64,000 nucleotides of DNA from Aliirhizobium smilacinae (GCF_006335145.1 NZ_VDMN01000001.1:310001-374000); one strand, 5' to 3'; positions 38,389 to 47,755 are shown, counted from the first letter of the stretch. Made by a program: numbers and translations. The notes: generated by a model from the letters alone, not told the origin.

Positions 38389-39195
38389 ATGAAGATCGCG
38401 ACCTGGAACATCAACGGCGTCAAGGCGCGGATCGACAACCTGCGCCAGTGGCTTGCCGATTCATCGCCGGACATCGTCTGCCTTCAGGAAATAAAATCGA
38501 TCGACGAAGGTTTTCCGCGGCTCGAGATCGAATCACTCGGCTATCATGTGGAAACGCATGGCCAGAAGGGTTTTAACGGCGTCGCTATCCTCTCGAAGAC
38601 AAAACCCGACGAAGTGATGCGCGGCCTGCCGGGCGCTGAAGCTGCGGACGGCACGGTGGATGAGCAATCGCGTTATATCGAATGCGTGTTTTCCGTCGCA
38701 AGCGGCGTCATCCGGGTCGCCTCAATCTATTTGCCCAACGGCAATCCGTCCGACGACCCGGTCAAATATCCCTACAAGCTTGCCTGGATGGAACGGCTGC
38801 GTCGCCATGCGGAAAGCTGCCTTGCTCTGGAAGAGCCGCTGATCCTGGCAGGTGACTACAATGTCATCCCCGAACCGCATGACTGCTTCGATCCTGCCGT
38901 GTGGGCGACTGACGCGCTGTTCCTGCCGCAGACAAGGGAAGCCTTCCGCCGGCTGGAAAATCTCGGCCTCATCGATGCCGTGCGCGCCACGACCGACGCG
39001 ACAAAACTTTATTCATTCTGGGATTATCAGGCCGGCGCATGGCCGAAGAACAACGGCATCCGCATCGACCATCTTCTGCTGTCACCGGAAGCCGCAGACC
39101 GGCTCAAGGCAACCTCGATCGAAAAACATGTTCGGGCGTGGGAAAAACCATCGGATCACGTTCCGGTGGTCGGCATATTCGATTTCGCGGCCTGA
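38389..39195 (+). CDS. xthA: Exodeoxyribonuclease III
   Basis: 268-residue endonuclease/exonuclease/phosphatase-fold enzyme, acting at abasic sites and as a 3'-5' exonuclease in base-excision repair. MKIATWNINGVKARIDNL (Asn), CLQEIK (metal-binding Glu), ILAGDYNVIPEPHD, then IRIDHLLLS and the final SDHVPVVGIFDF (catalytic Asp-His) are all present. Length is normal. Convergent with exoR, 47 bp between the ends. Confidence 0.95.
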   Translation: MKIATWNINGVKARIDNLRQWLADSSPDIVCLQEIKSIDEGFPRLEIESLGYHVETHGQKGFNGVAILSKTKPDEVMRGLPGAEAADGTVDEQSRYIECVFSVASGVIRVASIYLPNGNPSDDPVKYPYKLAWMERLRRHAESCLALEEPLILAGDYNVIPEPHDCFDPAVWATDALFLPQTREAFRRLENLGLIDAVRATTDATKLYSFWDYQAGAWPKNNGIRIDHLLLSPEAADRLKATSIEKHVRAWEKPSDHVPVVGIFDFAA

Positions 39196-39242
39196 TCGTC
39201 AGCCACCATCGGCCCGAACGCGCTTCTTGAGCGCTGCTCGGG

Positions 39243-40037
39243 TCAGTCGTCCGTATCTGCCAGCTGGTGCGACAGCGCGACCGCGCCGCGGCGATCCCGT
39301 TCGTCGGCGACGGAGAACGCCTGTTCCTGAAGCTGTTCCATCCAGCCGCAATCCTTGGCGATGCAGCGGTCCAGTGCGGCCGTCATGAAAGCCAGGCCGC
39401 GTACCGCCTGCCCTTCCTGAAAAAGAATATTACCAAACACCGCCATGGCGCCGGCATGGCCGGTCTTGCGGGCCTGATTGAGCCACTTCTTGGCCTGCTG
39501 GATGTTGGAGCCGCCGCCCTCACCCGACAGCATCATCCTGGCGAGCTGATATTGCGCTTCCGCCACGCCGAAGGTCGAGGCAACCTGAAAATAGAGCTGA
39601 CGTGCCTGATAAAGATCAGGCTTTACCGGGCTTCCGGCAATTCCATGGCTATAGTAGCCGGCAAGCGACAGAAGCGCATTGACGAAGAAACCCGTATCCT
39701 CGGATCCCGGCTCCACGCCCTGAGCGGCAATTTCGTTGTATATCTTGAAGGCCGTATAGTCGTCCTTGGTCACACCATCGCCATAGGCATACATATTGGC
39801 CAGCGCCCAGCGCGAACCGGTATGGCCTTTTTCGGCGGCGTAACGATAGGCCTCGACCGCGTCTTCCTTCTGGCCGTTCTTGTAAGCCTTGAAGCCGAAC
39901 TTGAAGAGATCGAACGGGCCGGACTCCTTCGACACACCTGCCTTGATGTCGAAGGCAAGAGCGTTTCCGGCACAGAATGCCGCCAGCGATATTCCAAGAA
40001 GCAATACTCTCATGGATCCAGTGCCAGACTTCCGCAT
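39243..40037 (-). CDS. exoR: Sel1-repeat periplasmic regulator ExoR
   Basis: 264 residues: a signal peptide (MRVLLLGISLAAFCAGNALA in the N-terminal 28 residues) followed by Sel1-like repeats (DAVEAYRYAAEKGHTGSRWA, YQARQLYFQVASTFGVAEAQ, QQAKKWLNQARKTGHAGAMA). Length, domain type and position beside xthA match ExoR of Sinorhizobium and Agrobacterium. In those species ExoR binds the periplasmic part of the ExoS (ChvG) kinase and keeps ExoS/ChvI off; its proteolysis releases the switch from motility to succinoglycan production and host interaction. Start at the ATG at 40037; the ATG at 40013 is also possible. Confidence 0.87.
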   Translation of the reverse strand: MRKSGTGSMRVLLLGISLAAFCAGNALAFDIKAGVSKESGPFDLFKFGFKAYKNGQKEDAVEAYRYAAEKGHTGSRWALANMYAYGDGVTKDDYTAFKIYNEIAAQGVEPGSEDTGFFVNALLSLAGYYSHGIAGSPVKPDLYQARQLYFQVASTFGVAEAQYQLARMMLSGEGGGSNIQQAKKWLNQARKTGHAGAMAVFGNILFQEGQAVRGLAFMTAALDRCIAKDCGWMEQLQEQAFSVADERDRRGAVALSHQLADTDD

Positions 40038-40460
40038 GGTTCAGTTTCTTTCGACCCGCGCACGGCTGGGAGCCGAGGCGTGCATTATTGGCCGTGCGTA
40101 CGAAAGATCAGGACAAGACGATCCCGACATTTCGCCTCCCGATAGGCGAGAGAAACTGTAGGTTCCATTTTCGGCAAGACTTGGACCCCAAAACAAGGTT
40201 GCTGCGAAAGCGGAAAACGAATTCGAAATCCGTCTGTCCGAACCAGCAAAGCCCCGTTTATCTTCAGAAAACCCGCCCATGATACTCCAACATGCACATT
40301 CCGCCCCCGCAGTCCGTGCTCTCTACTTCCCTACCGCTGCGCTTCGTTTGTGGCGGGAAATGGACAAAAGTCCTAGCCTTGAAGCGCGGCGTGATCGTCA
40401 CAAAAAAGTGTTGCGAAATCGTCACAACATTTTAGTGGTCGCGCGAATAACCAGCCAAGA
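40038..40460. other. Intergenic region upstream of exoR
   Basis: No supported gene in these 420 bp. It must contain the exoR promoter (minus strand). Reading frames on either strand lack ribosome-binding sites and family similarity. Base composition is slightly richer in A/T than the flanking genes near 40340-40450. Confidence 0.5.
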
Positions 40461-40486
40461 AAAAGCCCGATCGAAACCGGGCTTTT
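40461..40486 (-). terminator. Terminator after the FadL-like gene
   Basis: On the minus strand AAAGCCCGG, TTTCGAT loop, CGGGCTTT then TTCTTGG; 22 nt after the stop codon. Confidence 0.85.
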
Positions 40487-40507
40487 GTCTGCTCATGCAA
40501 GCTGAGA

Positions 40508-41764
40508 TCAGAAACGAACCTTTATACCCGTCGAGATCGCAGCGACGATATCGTCGTCGAAATCGTAGTTCGCTCTCTGGCCGTAAGTCTGGCCGTCCAG
40601 CACAACGGTGCGGGAAGAGCCGCCCGTCATCAGACCGAGAACGCCAGCGAGACGGAATTCGACATTTTTGGTGGGCGAGTAGCTACCAAGCACGCCGAGT
40701 GCCCAAGTATCTGTCTGCGAGCCGAAGCCCTGCGACGTACCGCGATCCCAGGTCAGGCTGACGGCACCGCTCCACTGTTCAGTGAACTTGTGACCGACCC
40801 CCCCCATGACCGTCCAGCCGTCCCGGTAGCCGAGGTCGAGTGTTGTGACCTGAGTGCCGGCAGCACATACACCTGCAACCCCGGAAGAGCAGAAGAACGG
40901 CACCTTCTGCAACTGACTCCAATCGACCCACTTCACTGAACCGAAGGCCAACCAGTCGGGCGCGATACCGGATTGCACCTTGAGTTCAAGAACGTCCGGC
41001 ATGGCCTGAGAGCCATAAACGTCGAATTTTGGGGTGCCAGAAACCTGGGAGAGATTAAGCGTGCCGGTGATATCGTTCAGCTTGACTTCGCTATTATAGA
41101 CCAGGCTGGCACGGAATGCGTATTCCGGAATTTCGTAGGCAACACCTGCACGCCAACCCCAGCCCTCGCCTTCCAAATCAAGACGACCAACGCCCGAAAG
41201 TGGAAATCCGGCCGGAAAAGCCTGAACCAGACGTTCCTGGAAGCCATAGACTTCCTGATAGAAGCCACCGCCGATCAGGCGAAGCTGCCCCGGTCCCATA
41301 TCAAAACGATAAGAACAGGTTAGCGCGTAGTTGCGGCTCTGGACCTTGGTCTCGACATCCTCGTTTGCGCCTGCCCAGTTGGTGCCAGGATTCTTGTGCG
41401 CGCCCCATGGTTCCGAGTAATCGAACATGCAGTCCGTAGCATCACCTATACCGGCCTTCGCGCCGATACGAGGCGACCAGTAGTTCTCGCTGCCATCTGC
41501 CGACGTCGGCAGGCCCGTCAGATCACCGCCACCGGCGGTTCCCCCCGCAGGGTTGAACGGCGTCGGATCCGTATCCCTGACATTCTTCAGCTTGCGATCC
41601 GGCATCACAAACGTCGATGTCGCTTCCGCCGTGAAGCGTGACGTATCGAACAAGAGATCGATATTGTAACCGCCGCGCTCAAGCCCTCCCGCGAGCGCTG
41701 GTGATTGCAGAATCCCGACCGCCGCCGCAGCCAGAAATCCGCCAGAAACAAAGCGTCTTACCAT
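40508..41764 (-). CDS. OmpP1/FadL-family outer-membrane transporter
   Basis: 418 residues with a signal peptide (RRFVSGGFLAAAAVGILQSPALA). The mature protein shows alternating beta-strands ending in a C-terminal aromatic residue (AISTGIKVRF), typical of a 14-strand outer-membrane barrel. Features of the FadL family include DVLELKVQSGIAPDWLAFGS and the GVGHKFTEQW segment. FadL proteins take up long-chain fatty acids and other hydrophobic compounds. The ATG at 41764 has a perfect GGGAGA site; the ATG at 41776 and the longer frame are less likely. Two Cys pairs (DCMFDY/LTCSYR and FFCSS/GVCAAG) suggest disulphides in the loops. Confidence 0.85.
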   Translation of the reverse strand: MVRRFVSGGFLAAAAVGILQSPALAGGLERGGYNIDLLFDTSRFTAEATSTFVMPDRKLKNVRDTDPTPFNPAGGTAGGGDLTGLPTSADGSENYWSPRIGAKAGIGDATDCMFDYSEPWGAHKNPGTNWAGANEDVETKVQSRNYALTCSYRFDMGPGQLRLIGGGFYQEVYGFQERLVQAFPAGFPLSGVGRLDLEGEGWGWRAGVAYEIPEYAFRASLVYNSEVKLNDITGTLNLSQVSGTPKFDVYGSQAMPDVLELKVQSGIAPDWLAFGSVKWVDWSQLQKVPFFCSSGVAGVCAAGTQVTTLDLGYRDGWTVMGGVGHKFTEQWSGAVSLTWDRGTSQGFGSQTDTWALGVLGSYSPTKNVEFRLAGVLGLMTGGSSRTVVLDGQTYGQRANYDFDDDIVAAISTGIKVRF

Positions 41765-42061
41765 GTTATCTCCCATTCCCGGTAAGTTACCGGCACCACT
41801 GTAAATGGCTGAACCTAAACAACAACTTTCGGCTGTCGGGACGACTGCAATGCACAATCGCTCAAAATTTACGTAAGCTCTTCAGCAACGGGGAGAGAAT
41901 CGGCCGACAAGAGATGAAATTACCTGCGGAATTGACAAATCGCAGCCGGCTGTAGAATTTTATCTTGTGGTAACATGCGGTTGTGACCTTCTCGCAACAT
42001 CGCGGATTTCTCCGGTTGCGCAGTCGCACAATAAATCAATAGGACATGTAAACGCACGCAA
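41765..42061. other. Intergenic region between the FadL-like gene and valS
   Basis: About 300 bp without a gene. Must contain the promoter of the FadL-like gene (minus strand). I see no clear operator or RNA structure here. Confidence 0.5.
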
Positions 42062-42094
42062 AAATGCCGCACCCATGACTGGATGCGGCATTTG
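42062..42094 (-). terminator. Terminator after valS
   Basis: On the minus strand AAATGCCGCA, a 12-nt loop, TGCGGCATTT and further T residues. Confidence 0.88.
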
Positions 42095-42117
42095 AAGTTA
42101 ATGAAACCATTTGAAAA

Positions 42118-45033
42118 TCAGCCGGCTTCGGCGATCCGGATCAGCGCGATCTTGAGGTTGGCAAGCTGCACTTCGAGTTCCGCGTAACGCTCGCGGTCTG
42201 CCGCCACCACTTCCGGATCGGCATTGGCGATGAACTTCTCGTTGGAGAGCTTCTTGTTCAAGCGCTCCATTTCCTGTTCCGTCTTGACGATCGCCTTTTC
42301 GATACGAGCCTTTTCGGCAGCCAGATCGATCAGGTTGCCGAGCGGCAGGCACACGGTCGCTTCGCCGACAACGATCTGCGCAGCACCTTTCGGCGCAACA
42401 TCCGCCGGGTCGATGCTTTCGACGCGCGCCAGCCGCTTGATCGCAGCTTCGTTGCGACGCATGCGGAAGGCGGTCACCTCATTGGCGCCGACGACGATCA
42501 GCGGTGCGGTGGCGGACGGCGGCACGTTCATTTCCGAACGGGCGGAACGCAGGCCGGAAACGAGATCGACCAGCCAGTTGATCTCGCCGGCTGCGTCTTC
42601 ATCGCTGAAATCGGCCGTCGGCCAGTCGCCATGCGCGAGAAGACCGTCACGCTCTGCCGTATGCTCCCACAGTTCTTCCGTCATGAACGGCATGAACGGA
42701 TGCAAAAGCGCATAGGTCTTTTCCATGACATAGGCCATGCAGGCCTGTGCTTCCGCCTTCGCCTGTTCGTCCTCACCCATGAAGACCGGCTTCAGCAATT
42801 CGACATACCAGTCGCAGACCTGGTTCCAGACGAATCGGTAGAGACCGCCGGCCGCTTCATTGAAACGATGCGTCTCGATCGCGGTGGTGACTTCGTCCAC
42901 CGTCTTCGAAAGTTCGGTCAGGATCCAGCGATTGACCGTCAGCTTGGCATCTTCCGGCTTGAAGGCGGCATCGCGGGCAACGCCGTTCATCTCGCCGAAT
43001 CGCGTGGCGTTCCACAGCTTGGTGCCGAAGTTGCGGTAACCGGCAATGCGGGCCGGATCAAGCTTCACGTCCCTACCCTGCGCGGCCATGATGGCCAGCG
43101 TGAAGCGCAGCGCATCGGCGCCGTATTCGTCGATCAGGTCGAGCGGATCGATGACGTTGCCCTTGGACTTCGACATCTTCTGACCATTCTTGTCGCGAAC
43201 CAGCGCGTGGACGTAAACGGTGTTGAACGGCTCGACCGGATTGCCTTCGGCGTCCTTCATGAAGTGCATGCCCATCATCATCATCCGGGCCACCCAGAAG
43301 AAGATAATGTCGAAACCGGTGACGAGCACGTTGGTCGGGTAATAGCGCGCCAGTTCCGGCGTCTTGTCCGGCCAGCCGAGCGTCGAGAATGGCCACAGTG
43401 CAGACGAGAACCAGGTATCGAGAACGTCTTCGTCACGGGTCAGGATTTCGCCCGGCAGGAAGTTCTCAAGCTTTTCCTGAACCCAGGCCTTCCAGGGACC
43501 TTCATGCGCAAGATAATGCTGGATAGCAGCCTCAAGCGCTTCTTCCTCGCTTTTTTCAACGAAGCACTGACCATCCGGTCCATACCAGGCCGGGATCTGG
43601 TGGCCCCACCAGAGCTGGCGCGAAATGCACCACGGCTCGATGTTCTCCATCCAGTCAAAATAGGTCTTTTCCCAGTTCTTTGGCACGAAGTTGGTACGGC
43701 CCTCGCGAACGGAAGCGATTGCAGGCTCCGCGAGCGTCTTGGCGTCGGCAAACCACTGGTCGGTCAGCATCGGCTCGATGACGACGCCGGAGCGGTCGCC
43801 GAACGGCTGCATGATCTTCTTCTTTTCGACATAGGGAATGTCGTTGCCTTCGGCATCATTGACCGTGACGGCAAGGCCTTCGGCATTGATCGCCTCGATG
43901 ATCCTCGTGCGGGCAACCATACGATCGAGACCACGATATTCTTCCGGCACGAGATTGATCTCGTCGACATCGCTTTCGTTCGGCAACTCGCCGGACTTGG
44001 CGATTTCGAGCGCCTTGGCCGCATAGACGGCATAAGCCTCGCCGTCTTCACGCATCGACGCCGTCGTATCCATCAGGCGGTAGAGCGGAATCCGGTTGCG
44101 CTTGGCGACCTGATAGTCGTTGAAATCGTGCGCGCCGGTGATCTTGACGGCGCCGGAGCCGAAATCCGGTTCCGGATATTCGTCGGTGATGATCGGGATC
44201 AGGCGGCGATGCTCTTTCGGGCCAACCGGGATCTCGCAGAGTTTTCCGATGATCGGTGCATAACGCTCATCCGACGGATGAACAGCAACCGCGCCGTCGC
44301 CCAGCATGGTTTCCGGGCGGGTCGTGGCGATCGAGATGTAATTGCGCTCTTCGGAGAGGACGATATTTCCGTCCGCATCCTTCTCGACATAGGTATAGGT
44401 TTCGCCGCCGGCCAGCGGATACTTGAAGTGCCACATATGGCCGTCAACTTCCTTGGACTCTACTTCGAGGTCGGAAATCGCCGTCTCGAATTTCGGATCC
44501 CAGTTGACCAACCGCTTGCCGCGATAAATCAGGCCTTCCTTGTAGAGTGAGACGAAGACTTCGAGCACGGCCTTCGACAGGCCCTCGTCCATGGTGAAGC
44601 GCTCGCGCGACCAGTCGCAGGAAGCGCCAAGACGCTTCAGCTGGTTGAAGATCACGCCGCCGGATTCGGCCTTCCAGTCCCATACGCGCTCGACGAAAGC
44701 CTCACGGCCCATCTCGCGGCGGCCGGGGAGCTGGCGCTCCATCAGCTGGCGCTCGACGACCATCTGAGTGGCGATGCCGGCATGGTCCATGCCCGGCTGC
44801 CACAATACGTCCTTGCCGCGCATGCGCTCGAAGCGGACCATGATGTCCTGCAGCGTATTGTTGAGCGCGTGGCCCATATGCAGCGAACCCGTCACATTCG
44901 GCGGCGGAATCACAATGGTGAACGTGTCCGCACCCGGCTTGGCATTGGCGCCGGCGCGGAAAGCATCGGCATCGTCCCAGGCCTTGGCGATCTTCGGTTC
45001 AACGGCGGCGGAGTCGTAGGTCTTCTCGAGCAT
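42118..45033 (-). CDS. valS: Valyl-tRNA synthetase
   Basis: 971-residue class I synthetase. HIGH motif LHMGHALNNT at residues 51-60, KMSKSKGNVIDP in the second half, a CP1 editing domain with ISIATTRPETMLGDGAVAV, and a C-terminal Glu/Lys-rich coiled coil (about 900-965) that is normal for ValRS. Conserved IPPPNVTGSLH and WCISRQLWWGHQIPAWY are present. Adjacent to popZ on the same strand, 134 bp apart with a terminator between. Confidence 0.97.
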   Translation of the reverse strand: MLEKTYDSAAVEPKIAKAWDDADAFRAGANAKPGADTFTIVIPPPNVTGSLHMGHALNNTLQDIMVRFERMRGKDVLWQPGMDHAGIATQMVVERQLMERQLPGRREMGREAFVERVWDWKAESGGVIFNQLKRLGASCDWSRERFTMDEGLSKAVLEVFVSLYKEGLIYRGKRLVNWDPKFETAISDLEVESKEVDGHMWHFKYPLAGGETYTYVEKDADGNIVLSEERNYISIATTRPETMLGDGAVAVHPSDERYAPIIGKLCEIPVGPKEHRRLIPIITDEYPEPDFGSGAVKITGAHDFNDYQVAKRNRIPLYRLMDTTASMREDGEAYAVYAAKALEIAKSGELPNESDVDEINLVPEEYRGLDRMVARTRIIEAINAEGLAVTVNDAEGNDIPYVEKKKIMQPFGDRSGVVIEPMLTDQWFADAKTLAEPAIASVREGRTNFVPKNWEKTYFDWMENIEPWCISRQLWWGHQIPAWYGPDGQCFVEKSEEEALEAAIQHYLAHEGPWKAWVQEKLENFLPGEILTRDEDVLDTWFSSALWPFSTLGWPDKTPELARYYPTNVLVTGFDIIFFWVARMMMMGMHFMKDAEGNPVEPFNTVYVHALVRDKNGQKMSKSKGNVIDPLDLIDEYGADALRFTLAIMAAQGRDVKLDPARIAGYRNFGTKLWNATRFGEMNGVARDAAFKPEDAKLTVNRWILTELSKTVDEVTTAIETHRFNEAAGGLYRFVWNQVCDWYVELLKPVFMGEDEQAKAEAQACMAYVMEKTYALLHPFMPFMTEELWEHTAERDGLLAHGDWPTADFSDEDAAGEINWLVDLVSGLRSARSEMNVPPSATAPLIVVGANEVTAFRMRRNEAAIKRLARVESIDPADVAPKGAAQIVVGEATVCLPLGNLIDLAAEKARIEKAIVKTEQEMERLNKKLSNEKFIANADPEVVAADRERYAELEVQLANLKIALIRIAEAG

Positions 45034-45102
45034 TTCCTGACCTGTTTTTCTTTTATGAATAAGATGGTGCGGTGTTAAAGAGATGGGGCACCGGTAGTCA
45101 AT

Positions 45103-45131
45103 AAAAAAGCCGCCCCGTTACCGGAGCGGCC
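45103..45131 (-). terminator. Terminator after popZ
   Basis: On the minus strand GGCCGCTCC, GGTAAC loop, GGGGCGGC and TTTTTTAT. Confidence 0.88.
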
Positions 45132-45167
45132 ATATTCAATAACGCCAGAGCCGAAATATCGGCTCGA

Positions 45168-46082
45168 TTAACGGCGGGGACCGCGGGCGACGCGCTCGAT
45201 TTCTTCCCGCACGAGACGCTCGACGAGCGTCGGCAGATTGTCGTCCAGCCATTCCTGCAGCATCGGGCGAAGCATTTCCTGGGCCATTTCCTCGACGGAG
45301 CGGCGCTGCAAGCCGTCGAAAACCTCAGCCAGCTCGCCGAACGATTTTGCCACCTGCGCACCTGCCGCTTCGGACAGAAGGCCAGCCATGGCCGCGATCG
45401 ACGTTCCAGCCGGAGCAATGTCCGTCTGCGTTTCCGTTTGCAGAGGCTGATGCGGCGCCTCGACGGGCTCCGGCATTTCCGGCTCGGAAACCACAGCGTC
45501 CTGCGATGGCTCGGCAGCAAGCTGATACGGGGCCTCTTGTTCCGCTGGCGGCGCTGTTTCGATCAAGGCCGGACGGCTTGGCTCCCGGATTGCCACGTCG
45601 GCAAAAGAAGGGCGCAGTTCAGGTAGCGCCAGGGAAATCACCGGTGCAGAAGGCTCCCTGAACGCGGCTGGCGTTACCGTTTCGGTGCTGGACGATGCCG
45701 TATCAGGCGCCAGAGAGGACGGCACATCCGCTCCACCAAAAGACCGGGATACCGCCATGTCCTGGTGGCGCGCGGAGGCGGCACGAACCCTGGCAGCAAC
45801 ATCGGCAAGCGACAGCGATCTTTCTGCCGCAGCAGGAGCCTCAACCGGCTCCGCCCGCACGGCAAATTCCGGCTGGCGCGGAAGGCCGGCGTCATTGGCA
45901 GCCAGATCGGGGGCGAAAGCGCCTTCGTCATCAAAGCTTTCAAGCTCGTCTTCATCGTAAGCGGAAGATGCGCCATGCAGGCCAGCCGTATCCGAACCCG
46001 GATCATTGCTTTCGATGATCCGGCGGATCGACGCCAGTATCTCCTCCATGGAGGGTTCACGCGCTACATTTGGCTGAGCCAT
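45168..46082 (-). CDS. popZ: Polar organizing protein PopZ (DUF2497)
   Basis: 304 residues. N-terminal short helix MAQPNVAREPSMEEILASIR followed by RIIES, a long acidic Pro/Ala/Glu-rich disordered region, and C-terminal helices ending in EWLDDNLPTLVERLVREEIE, the self-assembly module. This is the PopZ layout. PopZ forms polymer networks at cell poles that anchor ParB-parS; in Agrobacterium it marks the growing pole and is needed for division. The ATG at 46082 has a GAGGACGAA site; the frame continues to 46235 without similarity. Placement beside valS agrees with other Rhizobiaceae. Confidence 0.92.
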   Translation of the reverse strand: MAQPNVAREPSMEEILASIRRIIESNDPGSDTAGLHGASSAYDEDELESFDDEGAFAPDLAANDAGLPRQPEFAVRAEPVEAPAAAERSLSLADVAARVRAASARHQDMAVSRSFGGADVPSSLAPDTASSSTETVTPAAFREPSAPVISLALPELRPSFADVAIREPSRPALIETAPPAEQEAPYQLAAEPSQDAVVSEPEMPEPVEAPHQPLQTETQTDIAPAGTSIAAMAGLLSEAAGAQVAKSFGELAEVFDGLQRRSVEEMAQEMLRPMLQEWLDDNLPTLVERLVREEIERVARGPRR

Positions 46083-46253
46083 TTCGTCCTCGTAATTGCC
46101 AAGTTCTGCCGCCTGTTCGACGGTCGTAACCTTGTCCTCAGTGTAAGGGCTTGGCGACAAGACACAATGTGACGAGGAGCGGCAAAGATGGCGATACACA
46201 GATTTTGCACAGGCATTGAGTCCTCTGCGCAACAACCTCCATGGGCCGAAAAC

Positions 46254-46277
46254 GAAAAAGGGGCGCCAGGCGCCCCT
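46254..46277 (-). terminator. Terminator after the second Pcm-family gene
   Basis: On the minus strand GGGGCGCC-T-GGCGCCCC stem then TTTTTCG; 26 nt after the stop codon. Confidence 0.85.
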
Positions 46278-46302
46278 CGTCAGATGGTCACTGACACCCG
46301 AA

Positions 46303-46956
46303 TCAGAAGACGAATTCCCTGATTTTGCCGAAGCCCGGCAGCGGCTTTACGGAAAGATTGAAACGCGAGCTTTCGGAGATCGCGCCGTGTTCCTTGAGCA
46401 AGATTTTCGCCTGCGCGGCGTTTCCATAACCGACGACAGCAACGAGCCGTCCGCCCTCGGTGAGTTGATCCAGAAGCGCAGAAGGCACCTCTTCCACCGC
46501 GCCATTGACGAAAATAAGATCATAGGGTGCGTTGGGCGCATGGCCCTTGGTCAGCTCGCCGGTGACGACATCCACGTTCTGACAGTCCAAAGACTTCAGA
46601 TTGCCGGCAGCCAGTTCGGCCAAGGCCGGATCGCTTTCGAGCGCTGTCACCGAACCTGCCAGCCGCGACAGCAGGGCGGCCACATAACCGCTGCCCGTTC
46701 CGATTTCCAGAACCCTGTCATCCTTGGTGATTTCGGCCGCCTGAAGCAACTTGGCCAAGGGTGACGCCTCCATGAGATAGCGACCGGGTGACAGTTCGAT
46801 ATCCGCATCGAGATAAGCCAGCGGCTTTGCCTTTTCAGGCACGAACGCCTCGCGCGCCACCGAAAAAAAGGCGCGCAGAACCGAATGCGACGTTACGTCA
46901 GTGGTCCGGATCTGGTGTTCCACCATCTTTATCCGGGCAGCCTCGAAATCTATCAT
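46303..46956 (-). CDS. Pcm-family (isoaspartate methyltransferase-like) protein
   Basis: 217 residues, the same length as Pcm at 24184 but only distantly similar. Motif [21 protein letters not shown] and the post-motif YDLIFVNGAVEEVPSALLDQ are clear. This is the paralogue group usually found beside tolC in Rhizobiales, where it is annotated as protein-L-isoaspartate O-methyltransferase although activity is mostly untested. Here tolC is not adjacent. The ATG at 46956 begins MIDFEAARIKMVEHQIRTTD, a conserved start for the group. Confidence 0.85.
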   Translation of the reverse strand: MIDFEAARIKMVEHQIRTTDVTSHSVLRAFFSVAREAFVPEKAKPLAYLDADIELSPGRYLMEASPLAKLLQAAEITKDDRVLEIGTGSGYVAALLSRLAGSVTALESDPALAELAAGNLKSLDCQNVDVVTGELTKGHAPNAPYDLIFVNGAVEEVPSALLDQLTEGGRLVAVVGYGNAAQAKILLKEHGAISESSRFNLSVKPLPGFGKIREFVF

Positions 46957-47081
46957 GTCCTGCGCCTCGTATCCTGTTTGCCGACCGTATTACTGGCGCA
47001 AGCCGCCGGTTTCAAGACGGTGCGTGACGGCTCGATGAGAAACCGCCATCGTCCTGTTCCGCCGAACGGTCCCAACAGGCT

Positions 47082-47279
47082 TCAGGAATGAGGCCTTAAA
47101 GGCTCGTTGAGCTTTTTCGCCACCGAATAATCCTGCTCATAGGAGGACCGCAGGCCGGCTGCGCCATCGAATTGCGGCTGGCGCGCAATCACCGCGGCGA
47201 ACAGGCCATCCGGATACGTGCCGGTTCCTTCAGCATCGACAACAGACGGGCGAAACGCATTGACGAATTTGGTGAGCAC
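47082..47279 (-). CDS. 65-residue protein of unknown function
   Basis: GTG start at 47279 behind a good GGAGGATC ribosome-binding site 8 nt upstream. The sequence begins with LTKFVNAFRPSVVDAEGTG and ends with YEQDYSVAKKLNEPLRPHS. No membrane helix or signal. A candidate EcfG promoter lies about 40 bp upstream (47317-47342), so it may be a general-stress gene. No homologue or function recognised. Confidence 0.55.
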   Translation of the reverse strand: MLTKFVNAFRPSVVDAEGTGTYPDGLFAAVIARQPQFDGAAGLRSSYEQDYSVAKKLNEPLRPHS

Positions 47280-47316
47280 GGATCCGATCCTCCATTCGCG
47301 GGAATTGCGACCATAA

Positions 47317-47342
47317 AAGCGCGCGACGCGCCTTCTGGTTCC
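47317..47342 (-). promoter_or_regulatory. Candidate EcfG (RpoE2) promoter for the 65-residue gene
   Basis: On the minus strand GGAAC (47342-47338) is followed after 19 nt by TT (47318-47317), fitting the GGAAC-N18/19-TT pattern described for Sinorhizobium RpoE2. With the shorter alphaproteobacterial consensus (GGAAC-N16-CGTT), the -10 reads CGCT, a 3 of 4 match. Confidence 0.4.
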
Positions 47343-47522
47343 AGGCTGGCGTAAAGAAGTTGAAAATTAACCATGACACGTGGCAGGACTTGGGTGGACG
47401 TATGAAATTTCTGCGACACCGGATGCGACAAGAAAAATATGCGGGTTGGCCTTCAAGGCGCTTGCGCGGCAATTCGATTCGTTCTAAACGCCCCGGCACA
47501 CACCGCAAAATACTGCATGGAT

Positions 47523-47596
47523 GGCCTCGTGGCGGAGTGGTGACGCAGAGGACTGCAAATCCTCGTACCCCGGTTCAATTCCGGGCGAGGCCTCCA
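47523..47596 (+). tRNA. tRNA-Cys (anticodon GCA)
   Basis: 74 nt with encoded CCA: acceptor GGCCTCG/CGAGGCC, anticodon stem AGGAC... wrapping the loop CTGCAAA with GCA, T-loop GTTCAATTC. Cysteine discriminator U is present (T before CCA). Confidence 0.96.
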
Positions 47597-47755
47597 ATCT
47601 CCCCTTGAACATACCCTGTGATCGAACATTCGCCGCGGAACTGTTGTCGCGTGTATATATCGCCTCCCCATCCGTGGTTGCGGCATTCAAACTTGAATGC
47701 GCGTCTTGGCCTCCGCGTCCCGCTTTGCGACCTTGAAAAATCCGATCGAGACCCC

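Noticed and set aside
42631..44550. 639-residue plus-strand frame opposite valS
   Set aside because: Shadow of valS; long antisense frames are common in GC-rich genomes.
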